Below are positions 18,677-28,935 of a stretch of 64,000 bases of DNA, in pieces. Positions within the stretch are counted from its first letter, which is position 1. Each line of letters starts with the position of its first letter. A program made the position numbers and the translations under genes. The notes beneath the pieces are model-generated. The model was not told the DNA's origin and did not search any database. It was given only the letters and a program-made list of their open reading frames with translations. The DNA lies in contig JAJQFD010000018.1 of the NCBI GenBank assembly GCA_021201335.1, forward strand, positions 1-64,000, written 5' to 3'. Source of the DNA: Bacteroides sp. (lineage in GTDB: Bacteria > Bacteroidota > Bacteroidia > Bacteroidales > Bacteroidaceae).

Positions 18677-21336
18677 TTAAAATCTAACTTTTATACTTGT
18701 AGACCAGGTGCGTCCGAAACCATAAAATACGGTTGCATCTTCCCAGCCATGTCCACCAGTTTTAGCACCATTGTCTCTTGCATCAGTGATGTATCTTTCA
18801 TTCAAAAGGTTATTGCAATTGGCGGTCCATGTAGCATTCAGGTTACCAATTTTAAAACGATAACTCAGGAATCCGTCGAACACAAAAGCACTTGGAATTC
18901 GCCACGGCTGTACGATATCAAAATCGCCGGACTCAAAATTTGTTGTACCGGTAATATCATAATCCGAATAGTTTCTACCTTGGAAAGTTCCGTCCAGACC
19001 TATACGTAGACCTTCAAGCACTTCATACGAAACACCTAAATGAGCAGTTGTTTGTGCTGAGTTACCAACTTTCACATCTTTCATGTTCAAAGTTACATAT
19101 GCATGATCTGCTGAACCGGGTGTTGTTTCAATTCTATTTTTATCAATCGCTTGTCCACTACGGTTATACCAATAACCTGTTGCATTACTCTGCCATTTCC
19201 AGTCTCCAAATGAGAACATACCCTTTATTTCCATTTTTGGTATCGGCTTATAAAGAAATTCTAACTCAATACCCTGATGAAGTGCATCAACTCCTGACAT
19301 ATTCAAATAAGGACTTCCTTGTTGATCAGTAGCTGTTTTCACTGTTGATTTATCAAGCCAATTGGTACGATAAATATTCAGATTGGCAGTTAAGTTTCGG
19401 GAAGTATACCCATAACCAACTTCAAAAGAGAGTACTTTTTCATTCACTGATTTATCATTCAACAAGTTACTGGTATTTGAACTCAGAAATATACCATAGG
19501 AAAGAAATGGAGTACGTGAGAAAAAACCTAGATTGGCAAATATATTATGATTAGCCGTTAAATTATAGTTCGCTCCTCCTTTAACACCAAAACCTAATTT
19601 CGTCTTGCTATCTGACTTCTCATTATCGTAATAAAAACGATCTTTTCTTTGGGCAGTATTTATATTCGCATTCCCAGATACAAAGGCAGATAATTTATCC
19701 AACGAATATTCGGCCTGTCCAAACACACCGTATTGACCAACGAAACTATCATAATCCCGATACACCACATCTCCGATGTACAATCTCTCATTCACCCATG
19801 CCGGATCATCTTTAAATTTACCTTTCGCACGATCCGGGTCAATGACATATTCACCACCATATAAATCCACTATCTTGGCTTTATGTCCTCCGACATAATA
19901 ACGCAAGTCAACACCACCCTGAATGTTTATCCGGTCATTGATCTGGTTAGTGTAGGTCGATAATAGACCATACCACACATGGCTGTTGATGTTTTTGGCA
20001 ACTGCTGCCAAGCTTCCATTATCAGAAGCAGCATTATCCGCCATTAGGCCAACGTAGTCAAAAGTTCCGTCATTCTTGCGGTATCCTGTATTAGGAATAC
20101 CGTTAGTAGCTCCATAAAGGGATGAATAATTACTACCGACACCCCGGTATCCATAACCATTGCCAATGGATATATAAGCAGAAGAAGACAAACTGGATTT
20201 TCCATCAATATCCCAGATATGATTCAAAGAAATCTGAGGTTTGTGATAGACATTATAGTTTGTGCCTACACGCTCCTTACCATTTGCATCAAAACCGTAG
20301 GTCGCATTGTAGCGATAACCGGCACCAGTCCCTATTTTCTTCTGTTTTTCCCACTCAGCAATCGTCAGCCGGTCATACCTTTTATTGTGTTTTTGTGGAG
20401 ATCCTGTTGCTGTTAATGACAAAGAATGTTTGTCGCCAATCATCTTTGATATATTAACAAACCAAGCGTAAGCATCAAATGCTGTACCTTGTATATATCC
20501 ATCTCCCCATGTCTTAGATCCTAAAACTGAAAAAGCCCAACCTTGCTCATTCAAACCTGAAGAAAGACTGAAAGCAACTTTGTTATAGCCATCATTACCC
20601 ATTCCATAAGAAACAGAACCTCCTTTTTGAGCATCAACCGAGTTGGTAATAATATTAATTGAACCACCCACAGAAGGTGCAGCTATCTTCGAAGCTCCTA
20701 AACCTCTTTGCACCTGCATTGTTCTGGTTACATCAGTTAATCCAGTCCAGTTTGACCAGTAAAGACCACCCCATTCCATATCATTCATCGGAACTCCATT
20801 TACCATAACAGCGATATTGGGTGATGCAAAACCACGAATATTAATACGGGAATCACCGTATCCCCTCCTTCTTTTGTTGCATATACCCCCGGAGTTGATT
20901 TCAATATTTCAGGGAATTCCTGGGTTCCCAGCCTCTGTTCGATGAAAACCGGATCAAGGGTTGAAACAGCGACAGGAGTTTTACGGGAAATAGCCACCGA
21001 TGAAGTAATAATAACGTCATTGAGCATTACTGCATCCGGCTTCAATTTTATAATTCCTACATCTCTGCTTTGTGATACTTTCACAGTCTGTTCCTGATAT
21101 CCAAGATAGCTGATTTTCAATGTGCCGCCAGGTGTTACACTGATCGCAAAATAACCATCAATATCGGTCACAACACCAGTTGATGTTCCGCTTACAGTAA
21201 CAGCCGCACCAATTAGAGGCTCGTTTGTATCGGCATCTACAACCTGTCCTTTCACATTATTCTGGGCAAAAGCTGTACCAGCAGATGTTACAGACAGTAA
21301 TACAACCAGAAGGAAATGAATTAGATGTCTTCTCAT
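18677..21336 (-). pseudogene. TonB-dependent receptor with carboxypeptidase-like N-domain, frameshifted
   Basis: This outer-membrane transporter has a signal peptide (MRRHLIHFLLVVLLSVTSAG), a carboxypeptidase-D regulatory-like domain (VKGQVVDADTNEPLIGAAV), a plug and a long barrel ending in the aromatic terminus SIKVRF. The plug is split. After YATKEGG a C4 run (20862-20865 on the plus strand) shifts the frame; one more C would restore YGDSRINIRGFASPNIAVMV and join both parts into about 886 residues. The start is placed at 21336 rather than 21378 because the signal peptide begins there. It is followed by its probable lipoprotein partner. A single homopolymer indel makes sequencing error a real option. 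Confidence 0.75.
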
Positions 21337-21460
21337 AAGTGTTAATGTTAAATAGATAATTTTAAATATATGAAACAAATATAGCGCATATTTTTTGGAT
21401 AAACACTACATTTTTATTTCACTTTCAAAAGAGTTATTAACAGAAAAGAGATAGGTAATA

Positions 21461-21527
21461 AAAAAGAGATTATTTTACCATAAAATTTACACTTTTATAT
21501 AAATAATGGTAAAATAATCCCTTTTCT
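21461..21527 (-). terminator. Terminator after the acyl-CoA synthetase gene
   Basis: AAAAAGAGATTATTTTACCAT (21461-21481) pairs with ATGGTAAAATAATCCCTTTT (21504-21523). Read on the minus strand the stem is followed by a T run, as a terminator for the gene ending at 21561. Confidence 0.6.
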
Positions 21528-21560
21528 CAAGCTATAACTAGGATAAGGAAAATCTGTCAA

Positions 21561-23627
21561 TCAATTATCTTTTATAATTCTTATCCGTGCATCCACCGCC
21601 ACTACATCTTTCTCAGTAGCCAGTAATGGATTTATATCCATTTCTTTAATTTCAGTTGCAAAACGAAGAAGCGTTGATAACCGTACAATAATCTCCGCAA
21701 ATTTATCTTCATTTACTCCTTTCTGTCCACGGGTACCCTGTATAATCTTATAAGCTCGCAAAGAATGGATCATGGAATAGGCTTCTTCATAAGACAAAGG
21801 TGCCAGACCTGAAGATACATCTTTCAGTACTTCCACAAAAATACCACCCAAACCACAGAGAACTACATGACCGAATTTCTCTTCATATTTTGCACCAATA
21901 AATAGTTCCGTTCCTTTCAGCATGGGTTGAACCATCATAGCGCGTGCATCGGGTATCTGCATCATCCGATCAAACTCTAAGGCCAGATGTTGTGTACTGG
22001 TAATATTCAATACGACCCCACCGACATCCGATTTATGAACCGGACCCACCACCTTTGCGACTACCGGAAAACAAACACGCTCTGCATACGCCAGAATTTC
22101 TTCTTTCTGATCTGAAACAAATTCTTCGACAATCGGAATGCCTGCTGATCGCAATAAATCCTGCACATAATGAGGCGCAATATATCCGTCTTCCGGAATT
22201 GAATCAATAATCCGCCGGATTTTAGGAACATCCACGCCAAACAATTCGATTTCGTTGGTAGCCGGTCTGGAAGCATTCATAATACGAGAAAGGGCTGTTC
22301 CCAGGGTTACTTCATCGGCAAAATTTACATGTCCTTTCTGCAGGAAGTCGTCCACCTCTCTTCCGGCAGTGTGAATAGAAGGAAGCACCGGAAAGACCGG
22401 TTTCTTACCTGAGAGTATTTTTTGATGTAAAACTTCATACGTTTCGAACATGGTAACAAGTCCAGGAGTACCAAATATAGCCAGAATAGCATCAATGTTA
22501 TCAAATTTCTCCTGACAGTAATCAATGGCAATACTTAAATGATCGGGTGTACCTGTAGCCAGGATATCAATTGGATTGCTTACGGAAGCACCCGGAAATA
22601 ATTTGCTTTTAAGTTCTTCTGCTAAAGGGCCCTCCAGCCTCGGAACATTCAAACCGCCTTTGGAAAGAGCATCGGTAAGCATCACTCCTGGCCCTCCGGC
22701 ATGGGTAACAATAGCGAAATTACGTCCTTTCAACTCGGGAAGTGTAAAGATACAACCCACCGTAGTCAGTTCTTCCCGGGAAAAGCAACGAACAATACCT
22801 GCTTTCCGGAATAAAGCTTCCACCGCAGAATCAGAACTGGCTATAGCTCCGGTATGTGAAGAGGCTGCCCGGCTTCCGCTTTCGGAACTTCCCGCTTTAA
22901 TGGCCGCTATTTTACAACCTTTTTTAATCAGGGAAGAGGCATGAAACAACAACCGATCAGGATCTTTTATACTTTCCATATAGAGAAGTTTGATATCTGA
23001 ATCTTTCTTCGGATCAAAATGCTCATCCATGTACTGCAATACATCTTCAACTCCTATTTGTTTGGCATTCCCTACTGACCAAACAGAATTAAACAGCAAT
23101 CCTTTGTTGATAGCAGATTCCAGTATATATACAGCTGTTGCACCGGAACTGGACACCAAATCTACCCCTCGTGGATTAAGATGGGGAATAGGTTGGGTAA
23201 ATACACTATGATGACAGGTATTTAATAATCCGATACAATTAGGACCAATCAAAGAAGCGCCGTATTGATTGACAGTTTGAAGTATCTGTTCTTCCAGAAC
23301 AGCCCCTTCGGGTGTTTCTTCACCAAAACCAGCTGATAAAATAATAAAAGCCCGGGTGTGTTTCTTGCTGGCGAGTACTTCCACTGCCGCCGGACAAGAA
23401 GCCGCCGGAATAGCCAGAATTGCTAGATCTGTATCCGGAAGATCAGCTACATCCGAATAAGCAACTACTCCTTGCACTTCTTTTTCTTTCGGATTCACAG
23501 CACGCAATTCACCCTCATATTTGCCGGCGATCAGGTTTCGTAAAATAGCTCCACCAGGTTTATGTACATTATTCGAAGCGCCTACTACCGCAATACTTCC
23601 GGGACATAGTAACTGTTCAGTTATCAT
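21561..23627 (-). CDS. ADP-forming acetyl/acyl-CoA synthetase, fused alpha-beta
   Basis: The enzyme makes ATP from acyl-CoA and ADP, releasing the free acid (or the reverse). The 688-residue fusion has a CoA-binding Rossmann domain (SIAVVGASNNVHKPGG), succinyl-CoA-ligase-like domains with GPNCIGLLN and SSSGATAVY, the phospho-histidine loop SSHTGAIA (His258), and a C-terminal ATP-grasp domain (about 465-688; PVVAKVVGPVHKSDVGGVVL, EMDINPLLA). The order matches the fused family of archaea and anaerobic bacteria. It probably serves energy conservation in acetate or amino-acid fermentation. It is single, with its own terminator. Confidence 0.88.
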   Translation of the reverse strand: MITEQLLCPGSIAVVGASNNVHKPGGAILRNLIAGKYEGELRAVNPKEKEVQGVVAYSDVADLPDTDLAILAIPAASCPAAVEVLASKKHTRAFIILSAGFGEETPEGAVLEEQILQTVNQYGASLIGPNCIGLLNTCHHSVFTQPIPHLNPRGVDLVSSSGATAVYILESAINKGLLFNSVWSVGNAKQIGVEDVLQYMDEHFDPKKDSDIKLLYMESIKDPDRLLFHASSLIKKGCKIAAIKAGSSESGSRAASSHTGAIASSDSAVEALFRKAGIVRCFSREELTTVGCIFTLPELKGRNFAIVTHAGGPGVMLTDALSKGGLNVPRLEGPLAEELKSKLFPGASVSNPIDILATGTPDHLSIAIDYCQEKFDNIDAILAIFGTPGLVTMFETYEVLHQKILSGKKPVFPVLPSIHTAGREVDDFLQKGHVNFADEVTLGTALSRIMNASRPATNEIELFGVDVPKIRRIIDSIPEDGYIAPHYVQDLLRSAGIPIVEEFVSDQKEEILAYAERVCFPVVAKVVGPVHKSDVGGVVLNITSTQHLALEFDRMMQIPDARAMMVQPMLKGTELFIGAKYEEKFGHVVLCGLGGIFVEVLKDVSSGLAPLSYEEAYSMIHSLRAYKIIQGTRGQKGVNEDKFAEIIVRLSTLLRFATEIKEMDINPLLATEKDVVAVDARIRIIKDN

Positions 23628-23766
23628 ATAATCGTTTTATTGTCAATTTTTACACTTTGTTTTATAAACAATCTATTCCGCCCAAATATACAGAATAATC
23701 CATAAAAATAGTCCACGCCAACTGGATTAATCTATCAAAAAGACACAACTCCACCTTCCGAAAGCA

Positions 23767-23810
23767 AAGGATCTGTTCCATAGCCATTGTGGGTTACAAA
23801 ACAGATCCTT
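23767..23810 (-). terminator. Hairpin after the M3 peptidase gene
   Basis: AAGGATCTGTT (23767-23777) and AACAGATCCTT (23800-23810) form a perfect 11-bp stem just beyond the stop codon of the minus-strand peptidase gene. The T run is weak. Confidence 0.5.
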
Positions 23811-23837
23811 CATTCTATTAAGATATAGATATCCCGG

Positions 23838-25928
23838 TTACTTTACAAATCCTCTGCTCTTCAATAAGTATACAGAATTGGGTTCAGCACCCCGGAAGTT
23901 TTTGTACAGTACCATTGGATCTTCACTATCCCCTTTTTCAAGTACATTGCTACGGAATAAATGAGCCGTCTTCTGATCAAAGATACCATTTTCTTTGAAT
24001 GCCTCAAAGGCATCTGTATCCAATACATTGGCCCACAGATAGCTGTAATAACCTGCCGCATAGCCACCAATAATATGATTGAAATAAGTGACGCGATAGC
24101 GGGGAGCTATTTCAGGAATCAGTTTCAACTTATCCATTACTTCTTTTTCGAAAGCAATAGGGTCTATTTGTTCTGTCTGGGTCAGATTATGAAGTTCCAT
24201 ATCAAGCAGCGCAGCAGCCAGTAATTCCGTTGTCATAAACCCTTGGTTAAAAGTGGACTGTGCCTGTATTCTTTTAATCAGTTCATCTGGTATGGATTCA
24301 CCTGTCTGGTAATGTTTGGCGTAGGATTTTAAAACTTCAGGTTCAGTAGCCCAGTGTTCCATCACCTGAGAAGGAAGTTCCACAAAATCGCGTGCGACAT
24401 TGGTACCGGAAACACCTACATAATTACATTTAGTCAGGAGTCCGTGAAGAGCATGTCCAAACTCGTGAAAAAGGGTTTCCACTTCTTCCAGTGTCAGTAA
24501 GGAAGGTGTATCTCCTACTGGTTTGGTGAAACTGCATACGTTGCATACCAGCGGTCGAATATTTCCTTTCTGCTCACGGTAGTTACTCATCCAGGCACCC
24601 CCGCTCTTTCCGGCACGGGGAAAATAATCCACGTAGAAAATTCCCAGTTGCGAACCGTCCGCATCTTTCACTTCAAATACTTCCACGTCCGAATGATATA
24701 CAGGAATACCTGTTAATGGAGTGAAAGTGATTCCATACAGTTTATTGGCTACATCAAATACACCATTGCGTACATTCTCTAGCTTGAAGTAAGGTTTGAT
24801 TTCCTCTTCATTCAGATCATATTTCGCTTGCCGGAGTTTTTCGGTATAATACCACCAATCCCAGGCTGCCAACTTTTCGCCTTTCTTTTCTTTATCCATC
24901 AGGGTTTGTAACTCTTTGGCTTCCGCCTGTGCTTTCGGCAGTGAATATTTCCAAAGGTTATTCAGGAAATCCATAACGGTAGCCGAGTTCTTAGCCATTG
25001 TATTATCAAGTACAAAGTTTGCATAATTGTCATACCCTAATAAATGTGCTTTCTCTACCCGAAGGGAAATAATGCGGGCAATATTTTCTTTATTATCGTT
25101 GGCGTCGTTGTTATTACCCCGATTAATATAGGCTTTATACATCTTTTCCCGTAAAGCCCGGTTATCAGCATATTGAAGAAAAGGCAGACGACTTGCATTG
25201 TGAAGCGTAAACATCCATTTACCGTCTTCACCAGCAGCTTTCCCTTCGGCAGCTGCGCTTTCTTTAAACCAATCGGGCAATCCGGACAGATCTTCTTCTT
25301 TATCCACCATTAACTTAAATGCATTGTTTTCATTCAATACATTGTTACTAAAGGTCAGTCCAAGAGTGGAAAGTTCTTTATTGATATCACGCAAGCGAGC
25401 TTGTTGCTCTTCATTCAGATTCGCACCGGCACGCACAAAACCTTTGTAGGTTTTATCCAGTAACCTTTTCTGCTCGGTAGTCAGGTTCAATGCGTCCTTT
25501 TTCCGGTTTACCGCATCTACTTTTTGAAAAAGTGCCTGATTCAGATAAATATTATCACTGTGTTCTGAAAGGGCAGGGGCAACTGTCATCGACAAATCAG
25601 TCAGTTCCTGAGTTGTTTCGGCCTCTGTCATATTGAAAAACACCAAGTTTACCCGATCCAGTATTGGGGAACTGTTCTCCAGAACCACGATTACATTGTC
25701 GAAAGTAGGCTCTGCCGGATTCTCGACTATAGCTTTGATATTCTCTGTTTGTTCTTTTATACCCGCATCAAAAGCAGGCTGATAATGCTCCAGTTTAATC
25801 TGGTCAAAAGGAGGTACTTCAAACTTTGTTTGAAACTTAGTTAGAAACGGATTGTCCGTTTTCGAAGGGGTTGTGCAAGAATACATCATACTACATGCAG
25901 CGGCTAAAATCATTAACTTGCTTTTCAT
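23838..25928 (-). CDS. dcp: M3 family metallopeptidase (peptidyl-dipeptidase Dcp-like lipoprotein)
   Basis: The 696-residue zinc peptidase has HEFGHALHGLL at about residue 486 as zinc-binding HExxH. A downstream Glu ligand is expected in the following helix (ARDFVELPSQVMEHW). The N-terminus MKSKLMILAAACSMMYSC is a lipoprotein signal, so it probably acts in the periplasm. The YSYLWANVLDTDAFEAF terminal region is typical of Dcp. It likely trims dipeptides from peptide C-termini; Dcp versus oligopeptidase A cannot be separated with certainty. It is followed upstream by the EEP gene, 22 bp apart. Confidence 0.88.
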   Translation of the reverse strand: MKSKLMILAAACSMMYSCTTPSKTDNPFLTKFQTKFEVPPFDQIKLEHYQPAFDAGIKEQTENIKAIVENPAEPTFDNVIVVLENSSPILDRVNLVFFNMTEAETTQELTDLSMTVAPALSEHSDNIYLNQALFQKVDAVNRKKDALNLTTEQKRLLDKTYKGFVRAGANLNEEQQARLRDINKELSTLGLTFSNNVLNENNAFKLMVDKEEDLSGLPDWFKESAAAEGKAAGEDGKWMFTLHNASRLPFLQYADNRALREKMYKAYINRGNNNDANDNKENIARIISLRVEKAHLLGYDNYANFVLDNTMAKNSATVMDFLNNLWKYSLPKAQAEAKELQTLMDKEKKGEKLAAWDWWYYTEKLRQAKYDLNEEEIKPYFKLENVRNGVFDVANKLYGITFTPLTGIPVYHSDVEVFEVKDADGSQLGIFYVDYFPRAGKSGGAWMSNYREQKGNIRPLVCNVCSFTKPVGDTPSLLTLEEVETLFHEFGHALHGLLTKCNYVGVSGTNVARDFVELPSQVMEHWATEPEVLKSYAKHYQTGESIPDELIKRIQAQSTFNQGFMTTELLAAALLDMELHNLTQTEQIDPIAFEKEVMDKLKLIPEIAPRYRVTYFNHIIGGYAAGYYSYLWANVLDTDAFEAFKENGIFDQKTAHLFRSNVLEKGDSEDPMVLYKNFRGAEPNSVYLLKSRGFVK

Positions 25929-25950
25929 AACTCATTTTAATATAAAAGGT

Positions 25951-27048
25951 TCAATCCTTTTTAGAAATATAACACCACATCGGATAGTGATCGGAGTCCC
26001 GAATGGAACGGTCGACTGTACAGCGATAACTTTGCAGGTTTTTACTGATTAAGATATGGTCTATCCGAAAATAAAATCTATTTCGATTATAAGAAATCCC
26101 CAAACCTCGGCCGGATTGCGTGAACGCATCATCCAATTGTTGGGTCAAAAAACGGTGTGAATAGGAGATCGGAGAATCATTGAAATCACCACATACAACT
26201 ATATACTTATGCGGAGACTGGCTTATCTCTTTGGAAACTGTCTTGGCTTGCTTTGCACGAATCACGACAGTCTCTTTCAGTTTTCCTAACAAGTATGCAA
26301 TATCCTGCTTCATCTTCCTCGAAGCTTCCGGAGATTCGAGCATTTCCTGATACAACATTCTGTCTTCCACTGTCAGTTTGTTGGATTCCAAATGATTGTT
26401 GATCAATGTCAGCGTATCTTTTCCTATTTTTATTTCGTATAAAACCGATCCGTTACTCTGACTCTCAAAAGCCAAGGGCCGGGAGGAAAGAATCGGGTAT
26501 TTAGAATAACAGGCTGTTCCGTTACCTTTACTATTACCTATGCGATAAATTGCTTGGCAAGGATAAGCTTTGAGAGCGTCATCAAAATCTTTCTGGGTCA
26601 AACGTTTTTTATCACCCGATGGAACAAACTCCTGCATACATATAATATCCGCACCACTATCCCGGATATAGTTTAAAATCGGATTACCTCCTTCTACTTT
26701 TTGTAATCCGCCGAAATTCATCACATTATATGTTAACAGTTTAATATTGTTTTCCGGAATATCCGGATTGGAAAAACGGAAAGGGACATACGTAATAATT
26801 TGAGGGAGACAGAGTAGAAAACCTACAAGAGGAAACCAGCTTACACTGCTACGGAATATCATCCAGAAAAACAGAAAACAGCCATTAATAAATAAGAAGA
26901 TGGGAAAAGTAAGTCCCATACAACTTAATAACGGATACTTCTGCGGATTAATATATGGACTATAGGCTGCCAGTAAGAGCAGCCCGATAAATAACGCGTT
27001 TACCAACATCGTTACTGTTAAGGCAATCTTCCCAATATGCTTCATCAA
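25951..27048 (-). CDS. Membrane-anchored endonuclease/exonuclease/phosphatase family protein
   Basis: The 365-residue protein has about three N-terminal transmembrane helices (1-90: IALTVTMLVNALFIGLLLL, a second and a third pair). An EEP-fold catalytic domain follows with LTYNVMNFGG, CMQEFVP (metal Glu), NNHLESNKL, VVCGDFNDSP and a terminal SDHYPMW catalytic His. The fold cleaves phosphodiesters in nucleic acids, lipids or sugars, so the substrate is open. It starts one base after the rhomboid gene's stop, so the two are probably co-transcribed. Confidence 0.8.
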   Translation of the reverse strand: MMKHIGKIALTVTMLVNALFIGLLLLAAYSPYINPQKYPLLSCMGLTFPIFLFINGCFLFFWMIFRSSVSWFPLVGFLLCLPQIITYVPFRFSNPDIPENNIKLLTYNVMNFGGLQKVEGGNPILNYIRDSGADIICMQEFVPSGDKKRLTQKDFDDALKAYPCQAIYRIGNSKGNGTACYSKYPILSSRPLAFESQSNGSVLYEIKIGKDTLTLINNHLESNKLTVEDRMLYQEMLESPEASRKMKQDIAYLLGKLKETVVIRAKQAKTVSKEISQSPHKYIVVCGDFNDSPISYSHRFLTQQLDDAFTQSGRGLGISYNRNRFYFRIDHILISKNLQSYRCTVDRSIRDSDHYPMWCYISKKD

Positions 27049-27951
27049 CTATTTTTTACTCGCGTCAAAAAGCGTTTTCTTTTCTTCATCCGATAAGTTC
27101 TGATAACCGGACTTCTTTATTTTATCCAGAATGCGATCTACTTCATCAGACTGCGCCTTTTTCTGTGCGTTATAATTGTAATCTTGGGGGTTTCTGTTGT
27201 AATGCACCTTCATGGTGGGTTTCTTTTTCTTCTTCCGGGTCTTCCGATCGAAAAGACTGCTGAACCAATCAAAAAACATATTGATCCATTTCGTCAAATC
27301 TGCTCCTCTACTGAGGCTTGCTGCAAACCACAATCCAGCTAATGCACCCCCCAGGTGTGCAATATGTCCTCCGGCATTGCTCGATGTTAGGAATAATAAA
27401 TCCAAAGCTACCACAACTAGTGCCAGATATTTTAACCGGAGTGTACCTAATAAAAGCAGTCGGATAGGGTAGTTAGGTTCCCGGTAGGCAGCAGCCGTTA
27501 CAATAGCTAATATCGAAGCAGAAGCACCGACCATGGATGATATATTAACTTCCATGGCAAAATAAGGAAAAATATTATAAGCCAGCATAAAGAGCAGTCC
27601 ACCGCAAATACCGCCAAATATATAAACTCCGCGAAGATGCTTTCCCGAAAAGAAAGTGAGAAATATGCTTCCAAACCAATACAGCCATAGCATGTTGAAA
27701 AGGATATGCCATATATCCGCATGCATAAACATATAGGTGAAAATAGACCAGGGCTGATAAAGAAAGCGAGTGAAAGAAGCAGGCAATTCAAACCATTGCA
27801 GAATATAAGCCGCATTGTGATTAAACAACCTGAAAAAGACACTTAACAAACTGGCTACGAGGAATACACCGACATTGATATAAATCAGTCGGATAAAGGT
27901 ATTTCCCCTTTTAAACATATCTTTCAGATTATCGAAAATAGGATGTCTCAT
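27049..27951 (-). CDS. Rhomboid family intramembrane protein with basic C-terminal tail
   Basis: The 300-residue protein has about six membrane helices. The active-site loop reads VGASASILA, so serine is present but the usual GxSG glycine after it is alanine; the catalytic histidine is in GGHIAHLGG. After residue 220 comes a cytoplasmic tail with a basic stretch (RKTRKKKKKPTM) and a conserved-looking helix (DEVDRILDKIKKSGYQNLSDEEKKTLF) of the DUF6576 type. It overlaps the preceding rhomboid gene by 23 bp. It could be an active protease or a rhomboid-like pseudoprotease. Confidence 0.82.
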   Translation of the reverse strand: MRHPIFDNLKDMFKRGNTFIRLIYINVGVFLVASLLSVFFRLFNHNAAYILQWFELPASFTRFLYQPWSIFTYMFMHADIWHILFNMLWLYWFGSIFLTFFSGKHLRGVYIFGGICGGLLFMLAYNIFPYFAMEVNISSMVGASASILAIVTAAAYREPNYPIRLLLLGTLRLKYLALVVVALDLLFLTSSNAGGHIAHLGGALAGLWFAASLSRGADLTKWINMFFDWFSSLFDRKTRKKKKKPTMKVHYNRNPQDYNYNAQKKAQSDEVDRILDKIKKSGYQNLSDEEKKTLFDASKK

Positions 27952-28654
27952 TGTCGTTCATTTTTCTTCCTTTCCAATAGAGAACATTCTTCTTTTTCCA
28001 GTACATAATTAAAATGAAACCGAAGATCATTCCACCCAAGTGAGCAAAGTGAGCCACATTATCGTTGGCATTATTCGACACTCCTAGAATAAGTTCAAGA
28101 GCCGCATATCCGATAACAAAGAACTTGGCTTTAATAGGAAAGGGGAAAGGTATAATAAATAACTGGTTGTTGGGAAATAACATTCCAAAACCTAGCAAGA
28201 TGCCATATACAGCTCCTGAGGCTCCTACTGTTCTCCAGCCATTCAATGCCTGGCTAACAACCATCATTCCTCGCTCCGTATTGATCATCATATCGGCAGT
28301 TAAACCGGGAAACATCGTATGGAATTGAACAAATTGAACGGCTTCCTGTATAAGTCCTGCACCGATTCCACAAACCAGATAATAAAATAAGAAGCGTTTG
28401 GGTCCCCAGACTTCCTCCAAAACCCGGCCAAACATCCATAAAGCAAACATGTTGAAAAAAAGATGTGCCCACCCTCCATGCATAAACATGTAGCTGATTA
28501 ATTGCAGGATATTAAAATTGTCGGCCATAAAGAAATGTAAACTCAGATAAGAGTCTAAATATATTCCATATCTCTCGGCCACAAGCGTCCCCAAAAACAT
28601 CAAAACATTAATGATAAGGAGGTTTTTGGTAACTGGAGGCATTGTATTCATCAT
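27929..28654 (-). CDS. Rhomboid family intramembrane serine protease
   Basis: The 241-residue protein has six membrane helices and complete catalytic motifs: GASGAVYGI (GxSG serine in helix 4) and AHFAHLGGM (His in helix 6). The HGGWAHLFFNM segment is the typical loop-helix 2 region. It cleaves membrane-protein substrates inside the bilayer; the targets are unknown. It is the first of two overlapping rhomboid genes followed by the EEP gene, and is divergent from argS. Confidence 0.88.
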   Translation of the reverse strand: MMNTMPPVTKNLLIINVLMFLGTLVAERYGIYLDSYLSLHFFMADNFNILQLISYMFMHGGWAHLFFNMFALWMFGRVLEEVWGPKRFLFYYLVCGIGAGLIQEAVQFVQFHTMFPGLTADMMINTERGMMVVSQALNGWRTVGASGAVYGILLGFGMLFPNNQLFIIPFPFPIKAKFFVIGYAALELILGVSNNANDNVAHFAHLGGMIFGFILIMYWKKKNVLYWKGRKMNDNETSYFR

Positions 28655-28935
28655 ATCTTCAATTAAAAATTAGTATATATAGGAGCAAAAGTACGAATAA
28701 AAATCCTGTAGGTGGGAGAAATTGAATCCGTATTTATTCTTTTTCGATAAATTAGAGATTTTTTGATGAATCTGTGAAAAGAGGAAAATCTTTAAATAGA
28801 CCGATAATCCTACCTCCTTTATATTCACAGCCTCTTCTTCTCCTGCAAAAACCCCGCTAATACGCTGATAGTTTGGATATTTTTCTTTAAGTTTGCGCCT
28901 TAAAAACAGATAATTCCACGGAAATACATTGAACC

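Noticed and set aside
21337..21378. Upstream start for the TonB receptor
   Set aside because: It would put 14 residues before a good signal peptide.
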